A stretch of DNA of 28,493 nt from CAYVBE01 sp964448935 (lineage in GTDB: Bacteria > Planctomycetota > Brocadiia > SM23-32). The stretch lies in the NCBI GenBank assembly GCA_964448935.1, contig CAYVBE010000030.1, forward strand, positions 1 to 28,493, given 5' to 3'. Below are positions 1 through 8,339 of the stretch, one piece after another; position 1 is the first letter of the stretch; every line of letters begins with the position of its first letter. Both the position numbers and the translations under genes were made by a program. Under the pieces are notes generated by a model that made no database searches, had not been told where the DNA came from, and saw only the letters and a list, made by a program, of their open reading frames with translations.

Positions 1-131
1 ATACCCCCCGGCCATGCGGTGCGCGGGATTCTGGAATGACCCCGGCCGGCGACGGCAGGCGGTTGGCAAACCCGGAGGCTTCGCCTAAAATGCGGGAACG
101 AGGAGCAACCCACTCTTTACGGAGGCGGAAC

Positions 132-1427
132 GTGGAAGAACTCAAAGGCAAGGCCCGGGTGCTGATCGCGCAGTTCAAAGGGGATACCTACGCCTACGGA
201 CCCGGCGCCATCGAGCGCGCGGGCGAGATGGCCGGGCGCCTCGGAGACGACTTCCTGCTGGTCAGGGGAAGCTCGTGCGAGAAGAACGGGATGCTGGAGG
301 GGCTGCAGGCGTCCTTCGACGAAGCGGGGCTCGAGATAACCGCCGAGTGCCTGGGCGCGGCGCCCAACTCGCCGGTCGAGGACGTGCTGCGGGTGCGTGA
401 CGAGATACTGGAGGCCGAGCCGCAGGCGGTGGTCGGCCTGGGCGGCGGCAGCCTGATTGATGCCCTCAAGGGATCCATCACGCTGGCCTGCCTGGGCGGC
501 ACGTGCGAGGACTACTACGGCGTCGGCAAGGTGACCGAGACGCTGGAGGAGACCGGCAAGGAGCTGCTGCCTTTCCTGACCGTGCAGACCGCCTCCGGCT
601 CCGCCGCCCACCTGACCAAGTACGCCAACATCACCGACATGGGCACCGCGCAGAAGCGACTGTTCATTGATGAGGCCGTGGTGCCGCCCGTGACGCTGTT
701 CGACTACGACGCCACCCGGACCATGCCGGCCGAGTTCACCAAGGTGGGCGCCTTCGACGGCATCACCCACCTGCTGGAGACCTACTTCGGTGCGGACCCG
801 GAGGGGGACGATTTCCCCGTCATGCAGAAGATCGCCCTCACCGGCCTGGAGCTGATCATCTCCGCGCTTCCGGGCGCGCTGAAGCAGCCCGAGTGCAGCG
901 AGCTGCTCGAGAGCATCGGCATGGGCACGGACCTGGGCGGCTACGCCATCATGATCGGCAGCACCAACGGGCCACACCTGAACAGCTTCTCGCTGGTGGA
1001 CCTGATGGACCACGGCAAGGCGACGGCGCTGCTGATGCCCTACTACAGCTGCTTCTTCGCACCCGCCATCCAGGATCGGCTCATCCAGGTCGGCGACATC
1101 TATCAGCGCTACGGCTACATTGACGAAGGCGAGTCGCTGGACGATCTGTCCGGTCCGGACCTGGGAGTGGCGGTGGGCCGCGGCATGGCGGCGCTGGCCG
1201 AGAGCGTGGATTTCCCCACCACGCTCGAACAGGTGGAGGGCTACACCGACGAGCACGAGGAGCGGATGCTGTCCGCCGCCAAGGACCCGTCCCTGGCCTC
1301 CAAGCTGCAGGGCATGCCCATCCCCATGCAGCCGGACGAGGTGGACCGTTACATGGGGTCGGTGCTGGAGGCGGCGCGGACGGGGGACTTCACGCGCATC
1401 ACCGTGCACGACGATTTCGCGGGATAG
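132..1427 (+). CDS. Iron-containing alcohol dehydrogenase family protein
   Basis: Probable NAD(P)-dependent oxidoreductase of the iron-dependent (type III) alcohol dehydrogenase family, 431 residues, cytoplasmic. The GTG at 132 is chosen because GGAGG at 121-125 lies six bases upstream; a longer ATG reading from 36 has no such site and adds low-complexity residues. The nucleotide-binding motif GLGGGSLIDA is present near residues 102-111. The candidate metal ligands follow the family pattern: D209 and H213 (AFDGITH), then H282 (GPH) and H294 (DHGKA, followed by LLMPY). H282 to H294 is 12 residues apart, unlike the 10 or 14 of the lactaldehyde reductase pattern, so exact ligand assignment is tentative. 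It is the first gene of a three-gene operon, 30 bases ahead of an enolase-superfamily enzyme. This suggests it reduces or oxidises a sugar-derived aldehyde, alcohol or keto acid. The substrate cannot be read from sequence. Confidence 0.88.
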   Translation: MEELKGKARVLIAQFKGDTYAYGPGAIERAGEMAGRLGDDFLLVRGSSCEKNGMLEGLQASFDEAGLEITAECLGAAPNSPVEDVLRVRDEILEAEPQAVVGLGGGSLIDALKGSITLACLGGTCEDYYGVGKVTETLEETGKELLPFLTVQTASGSAAHLTKYANITDMGTAQKRLFIDEAVVPPVTLFDYDATRTMPAEFTKVGAFDGITHLLETYFGADPEGDDFPVMQKIALTGLELIISALPGALKQPECSELLESIGMGTDLGGYAIMIGSTNGPHLNSFSLVDLMDHGKATALLMPYYSCFFAPAIQDRLIQVGDIYQRYGYIDEGESLDDLSGPDLGVAVGRGMAALAESVDFPTTLEQVEGYTDEHEERMLSAAKDPSLASKLQGMPIPMQPDEVDRYMGSVLEAARTGDFTRITVHDDFAG

Positions 1428-1457
1428 CCGACACCGTATCGCCGGATAGGACAAGTC

Positions 1458-2561
1458 ATGAAGATAGCGCGCATCGAGACCTACCTGAAGAACGACATCC
1501 CGGTCTGCCGCCTCCACACCGACACGGGCGAGACGGGCACCGGGCAGTGCTCCACCTACGGCGGCGCCATCACCGTCAAGGTGCTGCACGAGATGGTGGC
1601 GCCCATCGTGCTGGGCGAGGACCCGCTGGCAATCGAGGCGCTGGAGAAGCGCGTGTTCGACCACACCATGAAGTTTCCCGGCAGCTTCGTCTGCCGTGCC
1701 TTCGGCGGCATTGACACCGCGCTGTGGGACCTGAAGGGGCGGCTGTTCGGCCGGCCCGTGGCGCGGCTCCTGGGGGGACCGGTGCGCGACCCGGTGCCGG
1801 TCTATGCCTCCAGCATGAGCCGCTCGATCAGCCCCGAGGACGAGGCAGAGCGGCTGCGACGGCTGGTGGACGAGAAGGGCTACGGCGCCGTGAAGATCCG
1901 CATCGGCGCCGGGCCGGGCGCGCCCATGGGCGCCGACCGCGACGCCCGCCCCGGCCGCACCGAGGCCGTGGTGGAAGCCGTCCGCCGCGCGCTGGGCGAC
2001 GACGTGCGCATCAACGTGGACGCCAACAGCAGCTACACCGCCCACACCGCCATCCGCGTCGGCCGGATGCTGGAGAAGTTCGGCGTCTTCCACTTCGAGG
2101 AGCCCTGTCCCTACCCGGACATCGAGTCCACCCGGCGCGTGACCGAAGCGCTCGACGTCTACGTCGCCGGCGGCGAGCAGGACAACGTGATGGAGCAGTT
2201 CCGCCGCATGATCGCCATGCACGCGGTGGACATCGTGCAGCCCGACATCCTGTACATCGGCGGCATCTGCCGGGCGCGCCGTGTGGCCGGGCTCGCGCGG
2301 GAGTTCGGCCTGGTCTGCACGCCACACTGCGCCAACCGCGCGATGATCCAGGTCTTCACGGTTCACTTCGCCGCCGCCATGCCCTCCTGCCTCTACGAGC
2401 AGGAATGGACAATCGAGGGCAACGAATGGGCCGAGGGCTTGCTGAAGGCGCCGCTGCCGGTTGAGGACGGCGCGGTGGCGGTGCCCGAAGGCCCCGGCTG
2501 GGGAGTGGGGATGCGCGAGGAATGGCTGAGAGACGCTGAAGGGCGCGTCTCCGAACTCTGA
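1458..2561 (+). CDS. Mandelate racemase/muconate lactonizing enzyme family (enolase superfamily) protein, probable sugar-acid dehydratase
   Basis: 367-residue cytoplasmic enolase-superfamily enzyme with an N-terminal capping domain and a C-terminal barrel. The Mg ligands are visible as D188 (NVDAN), E214 (HFEEP, E214/E215) and E240 (GGEQ). D263 (or D258) and H290 (TPHCANR) supply the Asp-His pair of the mandelate racemase subgroup. The strand-2 base motif reads K146-I-R148, so the second position of the usual KxK is Arg. In the family these enzymes abstract a proton alpha to a carboxylate, and most relatives in sugar operons are aldonate or aldarate dehydratases. Placement between an alcohol dehydrogenase and a GH36 glycosidase supports a sugar-acid dehydratase; the exact acid is unknown. 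The ribosome site is weak (GGATAGG about ten bases before ATG). Its end is 24 bases before the next ATG. Confidence 0.88.
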   Translation: MKIARIETYLKNDIPVCRLHTDTGETGTGQCSTYGGAITVKVLHEMVAPIVLGEDPLAIEALEKRVFDHTMKFPGSFVCRAFGGIDTALWDLKGRLFGRPVARLLGGPVRDPVPVYASSMSRSISPEDEAERLRRLVDEKGYGAVKIRIGAGPGAPMGADRDARPGRTEAVVEAVRRALGDDVRINVDANSSYTAHTAIRVGRMLEKFGVFHFEEPCPYPDIESTRRVTEALDVYVAGGEQDNVMEQFRRMIAMHAVDIVQPDILYIGGICRARRVAGLAREFGLVCTPHCANRAMIQVFTVHFAAAMPSCLYEQEWTIEGNEWAEGLLKAPLPVEDGAVAVPEGPGWGVGMREEWLRDAEGRVSEL

Positions 2562-2585
2562 CCCAAAGCCGCCGAAGGTTAACCC

Positions 2586-4571
2586 ATGATCGAACTGGAC
2601 GGCCTGCTGTCCGCGATCGAGGCCGGTGAAACGGTCCCGTTCTACTTCACCATCGGAGGCCGCCCCGCCGACTGCCGGCTCACGGAGGCCCGCAAGACGG
2701 CCGACGCGCTGATCTGTGCCTACCGCGTGGACGGCCATCCGCTGAACGTAACCCTCCGCTGCATGCTCGATCCGGAGCGCGACCTGCTGCGGTATTCTTT
2801 CACGCTCTCCGCCACGGGCGACCTGGCGCAGCCCGTGGGCGACGTGCGCCTGCTGAACCTGACGGTGGAGCACGAGGACGAGGACGCCTCGACCACGCTG
2901 CGGTCCATCACCGGCGGCACGGTGCGCAGCTACACGGGATCGGTGTTCCCGCCCACCATGTTCCGCGCCGAGGACCGGCGGATGCGCCCGCACGACATCG
3001 CGGAATTCTCGGACGCCACCGGCCGCGGCTCGAACGAGCACGTGCCGCTCTGGTTCTACTACACCCCGGACGGCGGGTTCTGGTTCGGGCCGGAGTGGCA
3101 GGGCACGTGGCACATGGAGCTCTGGCGCCTGCCCGAATACACCTTTACGGCGGTCGAGCTGCAGTTCCTGCGCTTCACCATGAGGGAAGGCGAGGAGCTG
3201 ACGCTGCCCATGATGGCCCTCGGGACCTTCCGGGGCGAAATATCCGACGGCTGCAACAGGCTGCGCCGCACGATCACCGAGGTCTATCAACCCGACTTCC
3301 GAGGGCAGCCGCCCGAGCCGCAGGTGGTCTACCAGATGCTGGGTGCATACCCGCCGCACGGGGCCGGGGAGGGGGTGCGCCGGGAGGCCGACGTGGCGGC
3401 GGAGATGGGCGCCGAGGCGTTCGTGTTCGCCTCCTCATGGTGCTACGACCGCGTGCCCCCGGGCGAGCCGCGCCGCTGGTGGGAGAAGATGGGCGAGTAT
3501 CGGCCCAGCGAGGACGTGTTCCCGGACGGCATACGATCCTTCGCGGATTTTCTGCGCTCCAAAGGGATGAAACTCGGGCTCTGGATTGACCCCCGGGTCA
3601 GTATGGATACCCCGGAAGCCGGACGCGCCGAGGACCTGCTGCTGCACTTCGAACCGGCGTTCGAAGAGGAGGCCCGCCGCCGCTACAACCCGCTGAGCTA
3701 CGAGATCAACGTCCAGCCGCTCATAGACCTGTCCCTGCCGGGCGGGCGCGAATACCTGCTGGAGACCATGGAGCGCATGGTCACCGAATACGGCGCCGAG
3801 TGGATATGGTATGACCTGAACACCGACCCGCGCCCGTTCTTCTGGCAGTGCAACGAGGAGCAAGGCCGCCGCGGGCTGCTGGAGCTGAAATACTATCAGG
3901 GCATGGACCGCGTCATGGAGGAATTCCTCGACCGCCACCCCGACGTCTGGGTCGAAATGTGCGCCTCCGGCGGGCGGATGATCAACCTGGGAGTGCTCCG
4001 TTACTCGCACTCGCTCTGGATCACCGATTACGTCGGCAGCGACCCGGACATCGCCGCCGACGTCCGCGGGGGCGCCAACGAGATACTGCCCGCCAACTGC
4101 GTCCACCAGTCCCTCTACCTGCCGCCGGAGGTCCGGGAAGGCGAGGCCGAACTGCCGCTGCGCAACGTGCTTGCGCACTTCGGCGGCATCTTCGGCATCA
4201 GCCAGAACGTGCTCAACTGGCCGGACCAGACGCGGCAACTCGTCCGGCGCCTCGCGGAGCACTACAACCGGCTCAAGGGCGCCCTGGCCGGCGATTTCTT
4301 CCGCCTCACGCCCCGGCCCGAGAGCCGCGACGCCTGGGAGGGCTGGCAGTTCCACGATCCCGAGACCGGCACCGGTTTCGCGGTGCTGATGAGGCTCTCC
4401 GAGAGCACCCGGGATACGCACACCGTAACGCTCCGCAGCATGCCCGAGGACGCCCGCCCGGCAATCGAGAGGCTGCTCGGCGCGGCCGAGATGGACGTGG
4501 ACAGGACGGCGGGTTCCGTCCGCTTCACGGACACGGACTGCGTGCTGCTGGCGTATGAGTTGCCGGGGTGA
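2586..4571 (+). CDS. GH36-type alpha-galactosidase-like glycoside hydrolase
   Basis: 661-residue protein without signal peptide, so probably intracellular. Layout matches GH36: an N-terminal beta-sandwich to about residue 245, a catalytic barrel to about 570 and a short C-terminal beta domain. The strand motif LGLWIDP corresponds to the family's GLWFEP. WYDLN places the nucleophile at D410, where the family has WDxN. The stretch CASGGRMINLG followed by LWITDY matches the CASGGGR...WTSD region and puts the acid/base at D481. The 71-residue spacing fits characterised members. Differences such as TDYVGSD in place of SDxxD mean the substrate could be an unusual alpha-galactoside or another alpha-glycoside. 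It is the third gene of the operon with the dehydrogenase and dehydratase, suggesting that the released sugar is oxidised or dehydrated by its neighbours. Confidence 0.85.
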   Translation: MIELDGLLSAIEAGETVPFYFTIGGRPADCRLTEARKTADALICAYRVDGHPLNVTLRCMLDPERDLLRYSFTLSATGDLAQPVGDVRLLNLTVEHEDEDASTTLRSITGGTVRSYTGSVFPPTMFRAEDRRMRPHDIAEFSDATGRGSNEHVPLWFYYTPDGGFWFGPEWQGTWHMELWRLPEYTFTAVELQFLRFTMREGEELTLPMMALGTFRGEISDGCNRLRRTITEVYQPDFRGQPPEPQVVYQMLGAYPPHGAGEGVRREADVAAEMGAEAFVFASSWCYDRVPPGEPRRWWEKMGEYRPSEDVFPDGIRSFADFLRSKGMKLGLWIDPRVSMDTPEAGRAEDLLLHFEPAFEEEARRRYNPLSYEINVQPLIDLSLPGGREYLLETMERMVTEYGAEWIWYDLNTDPRPFFWQCNEEQGRRGLLELKYYQGMDRVMEEFLDRHPDVWVEMCASGGRMINLGVLRYSHSLWITDYVGSDPDIAADVRGGANEILPANCVHQSLYLPPEVREGEAELPLRNVLAHFGGIFGISQNVLNWPDQTRQLVRRLAEHYNRLKGALAGDFFRLTPRPESRDAWEGWQFHDPETGTGFAVLMRLSESTRDTHTVTLRSMPEDARPAIERLLGAAEMDVDRTAGSVRFTDTDCVLLAYELPG

Positions 4572-4592
4572 AAAGCCCGCCGCCCGGCGGGC
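4571..4592 (-). terminator. Short GC hairpin with T-run in the minus direction between convergent genes
   Basis: Stem GCCCGCC (4575-4581) pairs with GGCGGGC (4586-4592) over a four-base loop. Reading the minus strand, the hairpin is followed by TTTTC, so it could end transcription of the M16 gene, whose stop lies about 190 bases before it. On the plus strand it follows the GH36 stop directly but has no T-run, so it would be a weak terminator there. Confidence 0.4.
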
Positions 4593-4783
4593 GCCTCAAG
4601 GTTAGCCCGAGGTGACCATCGGGAACCCCACGGAAAGGCTGCATTCCTCCCTTCAAATCTGAGTACGGGTCCGGCAGAAAGCAGTGAAGCCATGAAGGGG
4701 CGGGACATAGCGCAACGACCGGAGGCGGGGGCGCCTGCACCACAGATTGTGCTTGCTCCCACGCGTTCCGGAATCCGCTCGAC

Positions 4784-7621
4784 CTACTCTTCCGGGTCGG
4801 CCGGCAGGGCGATGGCCTGCAGGTGCCGCTCCGGGGTGATGTATTCTCCCAGAACCCCCAGGATTTCCTCGCGCGTGTAGGACGTGTATGCCTCCAGCGC
4901 GCCGGCCACGTCGTTCAGGTCCGTGCCCAGGTAATCCAGATCCGCCAGGACGCTCACCCAGTAGCTCGGCTCCTTCTGATTGTTCTCGATGATCGTCGTG
5001 AACTGCTTCCGCGCGGTGGCCAGCTCCTCCTCGGTCGGGCCGGACTCGGCGAACTCCTCCACCGTGCTCTGCGCCAGGTCCGCTGCCTCCTTTGCCTTGT
5101 CGGGATCGGCGGTGAAATAAACCGCCATCGAGCCGGCGCCGTGGTAGCCGGTCGAGGGCCGCGCGACGCACCAGATGCTGTAGGTCAGGCCGCGCTGCTC
5201 GCGTATCTCCTCGCGCAGGCGGCTGGTCAGTATCCGGGCCGCGATCTGCAGGATGCGCCGGTCCTTGACTTCCGTCCAGTCCGCGCCGCGCCAGCCCGTG
5301 ATGACCACCGACCGCGGCGTGACCGTCGGCACCTGGACCGTCCGCGTGAGCGGGCCTTCGCGGTAGTCCAGCTCTCGCAGCGGCTCCAGCTCCGGCGCCT
5401 TGAAGGATCGCGACGCCACCGATCCGAAATACTTCCGGGGCAGCTCCAGCGCCCGGTCGCGCTCGATGTCGCCCACCACAGCGACCTCCAGCGGCGCTTC
5501 GTGGACGGCCCGCTCCAGCCACTCCTGCGCCTGCCCGCGGGTCAGCGCATCCACCTGCTCCTTCGTGGGATAGGAGAACCGCACGTCGCCGCCGCTCAGC
5601 AGCGCGCGCATCGCCTCCAGCGCCTGGTCCCACGTCTCCATCCGCCGGCTCTCGATCGCCTGTAGCTGCTCCTCTTTCCACCGGTCCACCGCCGACTGCT
5701 CCAGCCGCGGCGACGTCAGAAGCAGGTGCGCGAGTTGGAAACCGTCCTCCGCGTCCGCGCTCGCCGCGTTCACGCTGAAGGTCAGCGAATCGGCGCTCAC
5801 CGATCCGGACACCGAGACGTTCTTATCGGACAGGTAGTCGGTTATCTGAGTCGAGGAAAGCCCCCGCGAGGCCGGCTGGCTGAACACCAGCGTGGCCAGC
5901 CCCGTGATGCCCCGGTTCTCGGCGGTCTCGCGCAGCTTCACCCCGCCCAGCGTCACGCGGACGAACACCTGGTCCTTCTTGGAGTCCATCTGGCGCAGGT
6001 GCGCGCGGACGCCGTTCTCCAACTCCACCGACAGGATATCCAGCCCCTCGTGCTCCTCGCGGGACCTCACCTTGCCCGGCGCGGGCTCCTGTGCCAGCAG
6101 GCCCTCCAGCGCCTTCTCCGTCGCCGGCGGCCCGACCTCGGCCTCGGCCACTTTCCCCGCCACGTCCTTCAGCTCGCCGCCCTCGGGCACCGGCAGGTCT
6201 TCCTTCTCCGGCATGATGCTCAGCAGCAGCCGCGCCTCGGGATCGAAGTTCCGGCGGAAGGCCGCCGCCGCCTCCTCCGGCGTCACGTCGTCCAGCAGCT
6301 CCCCCAGCAGCTCCAGCCGCTGCGCCGCCGACATGGGCCGTCGGCGGTTCGCCAGGTCGTCGTTCATCTGCCGCACCAGCGACTGCGCGTCGCGCGTGGA
6401 TTCGGTTTTCGCAGCCTGCTCCGCCCGGGCCAGAAAAGAACGCGTGGCCAGCTTCAGCTCCCCGGGCAGAAAACCGTGCCGCCGCGCGCGCTTCAGTTCC
6501 GTCAGCAGCGCCTCCATCATTGACCGCCACGCGTCGGGCTTGCCGCTGGCCTGCGCGTCAATGTAGGTGCAGGCGTTGAGGAGCGGCTGCTTGTAAACCT
6601 GCGCGCCCTGGAACGGCGCGGTGCCCTTCTGCACCATCTCGCGCAGCCGCCGGTTCACGATCCAGTTCCCCAGGTCGTCCACCAGGTCGCTGCGGAAATC
6701 CCCGACGGTCTTCATCGGCTCCAGCGGTCGCACGGTGGTGGCGCTGACCTCGGTCTCGGTGACCTCCGGATCGGTCAGCACCGCCGCCCGCTGCCGCTCG
6801 TAGGGCCTCACGCCCGGCTCGGCGGGCTCCGGCGCGGACTCGGCCGGCTCCCATTCGCCGAAGTTCTTCCTCGTCAGCTCGACGATCAGGTCGGGCTCGA
6901 CGTCCCCCACCACCAGCAGCGTGCTGTTGCCGGGACGGTACCACTTCTCGTAGTAGGCCCGGACCTCCGCCGCCGTCACGTCCTCGATCACCTCTTCCTT
7001 GCCGATCGGCAGCCTCTCGGCCACCCGCGACCCGGGCAGCAGCACGGGCAGCAGTTTCTCGATGATGCGCTGGTTGGGCCCCTTGCGCGCCCGCACCTCC
7101 TCCAGCACCACACCGCGCTCCTGCGTCACCTGCTCCTGGTTCAGCAGCAGCCGGAAGGCGAAGTCCGACAGGCAGAGCATGCCCTTGTCAACGGTCTCGC
7201 GCTCCACGTTCGGCAGCGTCAGTATGTAGACGGTCTGGGTGTAGCTGGTGAAGCCGTTCTGGTGCTGGCCGAAGGTCAGGCCGAGGGACTCGAAGAACTT
7301 GATCAGCTCGCCGGGCGGGAAGTGCTCGCTGCCGCGGAAGGCCATGTGCTCCAAAAAGTGCGCCAGCCCGCGCTGCTCCTCCGTCTCGTTCAGCGACCCG
7401 CTGTCCACGTGCAGCCACATGGTGACCCGGTCGGGCGGCGTCGAGTGCCGCCGCACCCAGAGGCCCATGCCGTTCTCCAGCTCCGCCATGCGGATGTCCG
7501 GGTGCACCGGCAGAGGCGCATCCAGGTCCACGGACTCCGCCGCTCGTACACCGCCGGCCAGGACCGCCGCCAGCAAAAGGGCCGTCAGGAAAAGCGCGAC
7601 TCGTTTCCCGTTTTCGGTCAT
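4784..7621 (-). CDS. Exported M16 family zinc metallopeptidase, two-half (pitrilysin/PqqL-like) form
   Basis: 945-residue peptidase of the insulinase/pitrilysin clan. The ATG at 7621 is chosen because AAGGAGAG sits just upstream and it opens a clear signal peptide (basic N-terminus, hydrophobic residues 8-25, probable cleavage near A27/A28). An upstream extension of 91 codons in the same frame lacks a ribosome site and looks non-coding. The inverted zinc motif H88-F-L-E91-H92 is intact, with the third ligand at E175 (VVLEEVR). The N-terminal half carries the catalytic and substrate-binding M16 domains. The C-terminal half, from about residue 525, repeats the fold but has lost HxxEH (GITGLATLVF at the equivalent place), as usual for the inactive partner half. 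Likely envelope or extracytoplasmic degradation of peptides or misfolded proteins. It stands alone, convergent with the galactosidase operon. Confidence 0.92.
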   Translation of the reverse strand: MTENGKRVALFLTALLLAAVLAGGVRAAESVDLDAPLPVHPDIRMAELENGMGLWVRRHSTPPDRVTMWLHVDSGSLNETEEQRGLAHFLEHMAFRGSEHFPPGELIKFFESLGLTFGQHQNGFTSYTQTVYILTLPNVERETVDKGMLCLSDFAFRLLLNQEQVTQERGVVLEEVRARKGPNQRIIEKLLPVLLPGSRVAERLPIGKEEVIEDVTAAEVRAYYEKWYRPGNSTLLVVGDVEPDLIVELTRKNFGEWEPAESAPEPAEPGVRPYERQRAAVLTDPEVTETEVSATTVRPLEPMKTVGDFRSDLVDDLGNWIVNRRLREMVQKGTAPFQGAQVYKQPLLNACTYIDAQASGKPDAWRSMMEALLTELKRARRHGFLPGELKLATRSFLARAEQAAKTESTRDAQSLVRQMNDDLANRRRPMSAAQRLELLGELLDDVTPEEAAAAFRRNFDPEARLLLSIMPEKEDLPVPEGGELKDVAGKVAEAEVGPPATEKALEGLLAQEPAPGKVRSREEHEGLDILSVELENGVRAHLRQMDSKKDQVFVRVTLGGVKLRETAENRGITGLATLVFSQPASRGLSSTQITDYLSDKNVSVSGSVSADSLTFSVNAASADAEDGFQLAHLLLTSPRLEQSAVDRWKEEQLQAIESRRMETWDQALEAMRALLSGGDVRFSYPTKEQVDALTRGQAQEWLERAVHEAPLEVAVVGDIERDRALELPRKYFGSVASRSFKAPELEPLRELDYREGPLTRTVQVPTVTPRSVVITGWRGADWTEVKDRRILQIAARILTSRLREEIREQRGLTYSIWCVARPSTGYHGAGSMAVYFTADPDKAKEAADLAQSTVEEFAESGPTEEELATARKQFTTIIENNQKEPSYWVSVLADLDYLGTDLNDVAGALEAYTSYTREEILGVLGEYITPERHLQAIALPADPEE

Positions 7622-7712
7622 TGGTCTCTCCTTTGGAAGGATTTCTGCCAGACATACATTCCACCACGCGCGGGCCGTTTTTCCAAACGCCATGGTGTGC
7701 AAGGCGCGCCCC

Positions 7713-7748
7713 GTGGACAGAGTGGACCTGATGGACCGGGTGCACTCC
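7713..7748. repeat. Four degenerate 9-bp units of the type RTGGACNNN
   Basis: The units are GTGGACAGA (7713), GTGGACCTG (7722), ATGGACCGG (7731) and GTGCACTCC (7740). Three units share TGGAC exactly at a strict 9-base period and the fourth has one change. The repeat lies about 90 bases upstream of the M16 start, in non-coding sequence. Function is unknown; a small intergenic minisatellite is the simplest description. Confidence 0.55.
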
Positions 7749-7897
7749 GCGGCCTGTGAGCCCTGTTGCTCGTCCGCTATACTTATGCTGCAAAAATGCT
7801 TACGATGATTGCGGTTCGTTCCACAATCGGAGTTCTGCACCGTTTTCGGCCTCGCCCCACACCGGGCCTGCAGCCCACCTGCGACCCGCTTCACGCG

Positions 7898-8158
7898 TCA
7901 CGGTAATCTCGCCGTTTTGTCGCGTTGCAGTCTACGCTCGCGGTTGCATATCTCTTTCAGAGAAGGGCATATGCGCCGGCGCGCATACCCGGCGGAGGCC
8001 CCCGACCGGCTGAGAACGTGCATATCCTGGCGGGGAAAAAGGCAACGGCACGGCGCCCGCAGGACAAATTCCGTCCTTTGGTCCATGGCATCGGTCTCCT
8101 TCCACGGCATCGTCGCGCCTCTTTTTTGAAGCGCGATTATCGCCGAAAATGCTACCAT
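7898..8158 (-). pseudogene. Truncated 5' end of an IS481-like transposase
   Basis: On the minus strand the frame from 8158 contains MPWKETDAMDQRTEFVLRA (ATG at 8110). This resembles the conserved start of IS481-type transposases (MPWKE..xMDxRxxFV). After this the frame loses all resemblance: the helix-turn-helix that should follow is absent and there is no DDE catalytic region, so at most about 20 codons of recognisable transposase remain. Another frame continues with the faint ALLERY-like words expected after the helix-turn-helix, which hints at a frameshift before the deletion, but this is weak. The neighbouring terminal-type motifs at 8150-8195 support the reading. No downstream half or right end is present. 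Confidence 0.55.
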
Positions 8159-8195
8159 GTCTTGAACCGGAAGTGTTACCTATGTCCTGAACCCG
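8150..8195 (-). mobile_element. Left-end type motifs of an IS481-like element
   Basis: Two similar words lie in tandem: TGCTACCATGTCTTGAACCG (8150-8169) and TGTTACCTATGTCCTGAACC (8174-8193). Read on the minus strand they give GGTTCAGGACATAGGTAACA then GGTTCAAGACATGGTAGCA, the pair commonly seen upstream of IS481-type transposases. They precede the relic transposase start by about 40 bases, as expected. No matching right end was found. Confidence 0.5.
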
Positions 8196-8263
8196 TACCG
8201 GCAATGACTCAACGGCAACGGCTGTGGTCTCTCTGCGGCGAATCAGGGCGGCCGGCTGCCGGG

Positions 8264-8292
8264 TTGAACGTCCTGCGCTTTGCTGGTAGTCT
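8264..8292 (+). promoter_or_regulatory. Candidate sigma-70 promoter for the AIM24 family gene
   Basis: TTGAAC (8264-8269) and TAGTCT (8287-8292) are separated by 17 bases. The start codon follows about 48 bases later. The -10 box is imperfect. Confidence 0.38.
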
Positions 8293-8339
8293 CCTGATGC
8301 ACTTGCGGTTCTGAGAGATTCTGGCACGGGAGGTCGGCG

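Larger units (their letters stand above)
7622..8339. other. 718-bp gene-poor stretch between M16 peptidase and AIM24 genes
   Basis: I find no convincing intact gene here on either strand. It holds a 9-bp-period repeat (7713-7748), an imperfect inverted repeat (GATTGCGG 7807-7814 with CCACAATC 7821-7828), a palindrome TATGCGC-N4-GCGCATA (7970-7987), the relic of an IS481-like element (about 7898-8195) and a candidate promoter for the next gene (8264-8292). The open frames in it have no recognisable family content apart from the transposase relic. Confidence 0.6.

Noticed and set aside
117..3359. A 1080-codon open frame on the minus strand opposite the dehydrogenase, dehydratase and glycosidase genes
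   Set aside because: It lies antisense to three genes with clear family motifs and is rich in His, Arg, Gly and Val, as expected of the complement of GC-rich third positions. No domain is recognisable.
4572..4783. Possible small gene between the convergent GH36 and M16 genes (plus frame from 4692)
   Set aside because: The frame runs into the antisense of the M16 gene, has no ribosome site and no family likeness. Only a hairpin is supported here.
7622..7894. An N-terminal extension of the M16 peptidase by 91 codons
   Set aside because: It would place non-coding-looking sequence, including the 9-bp repeat, before a good signal peptide. The AAGGAGAG site fits the ATG at 7621.
7681..8013. The 9-bp array and palindromes as a CRISPR
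   Set aside because: The units are contiguous 9-mers without spacers and there is no cas gene in the window.
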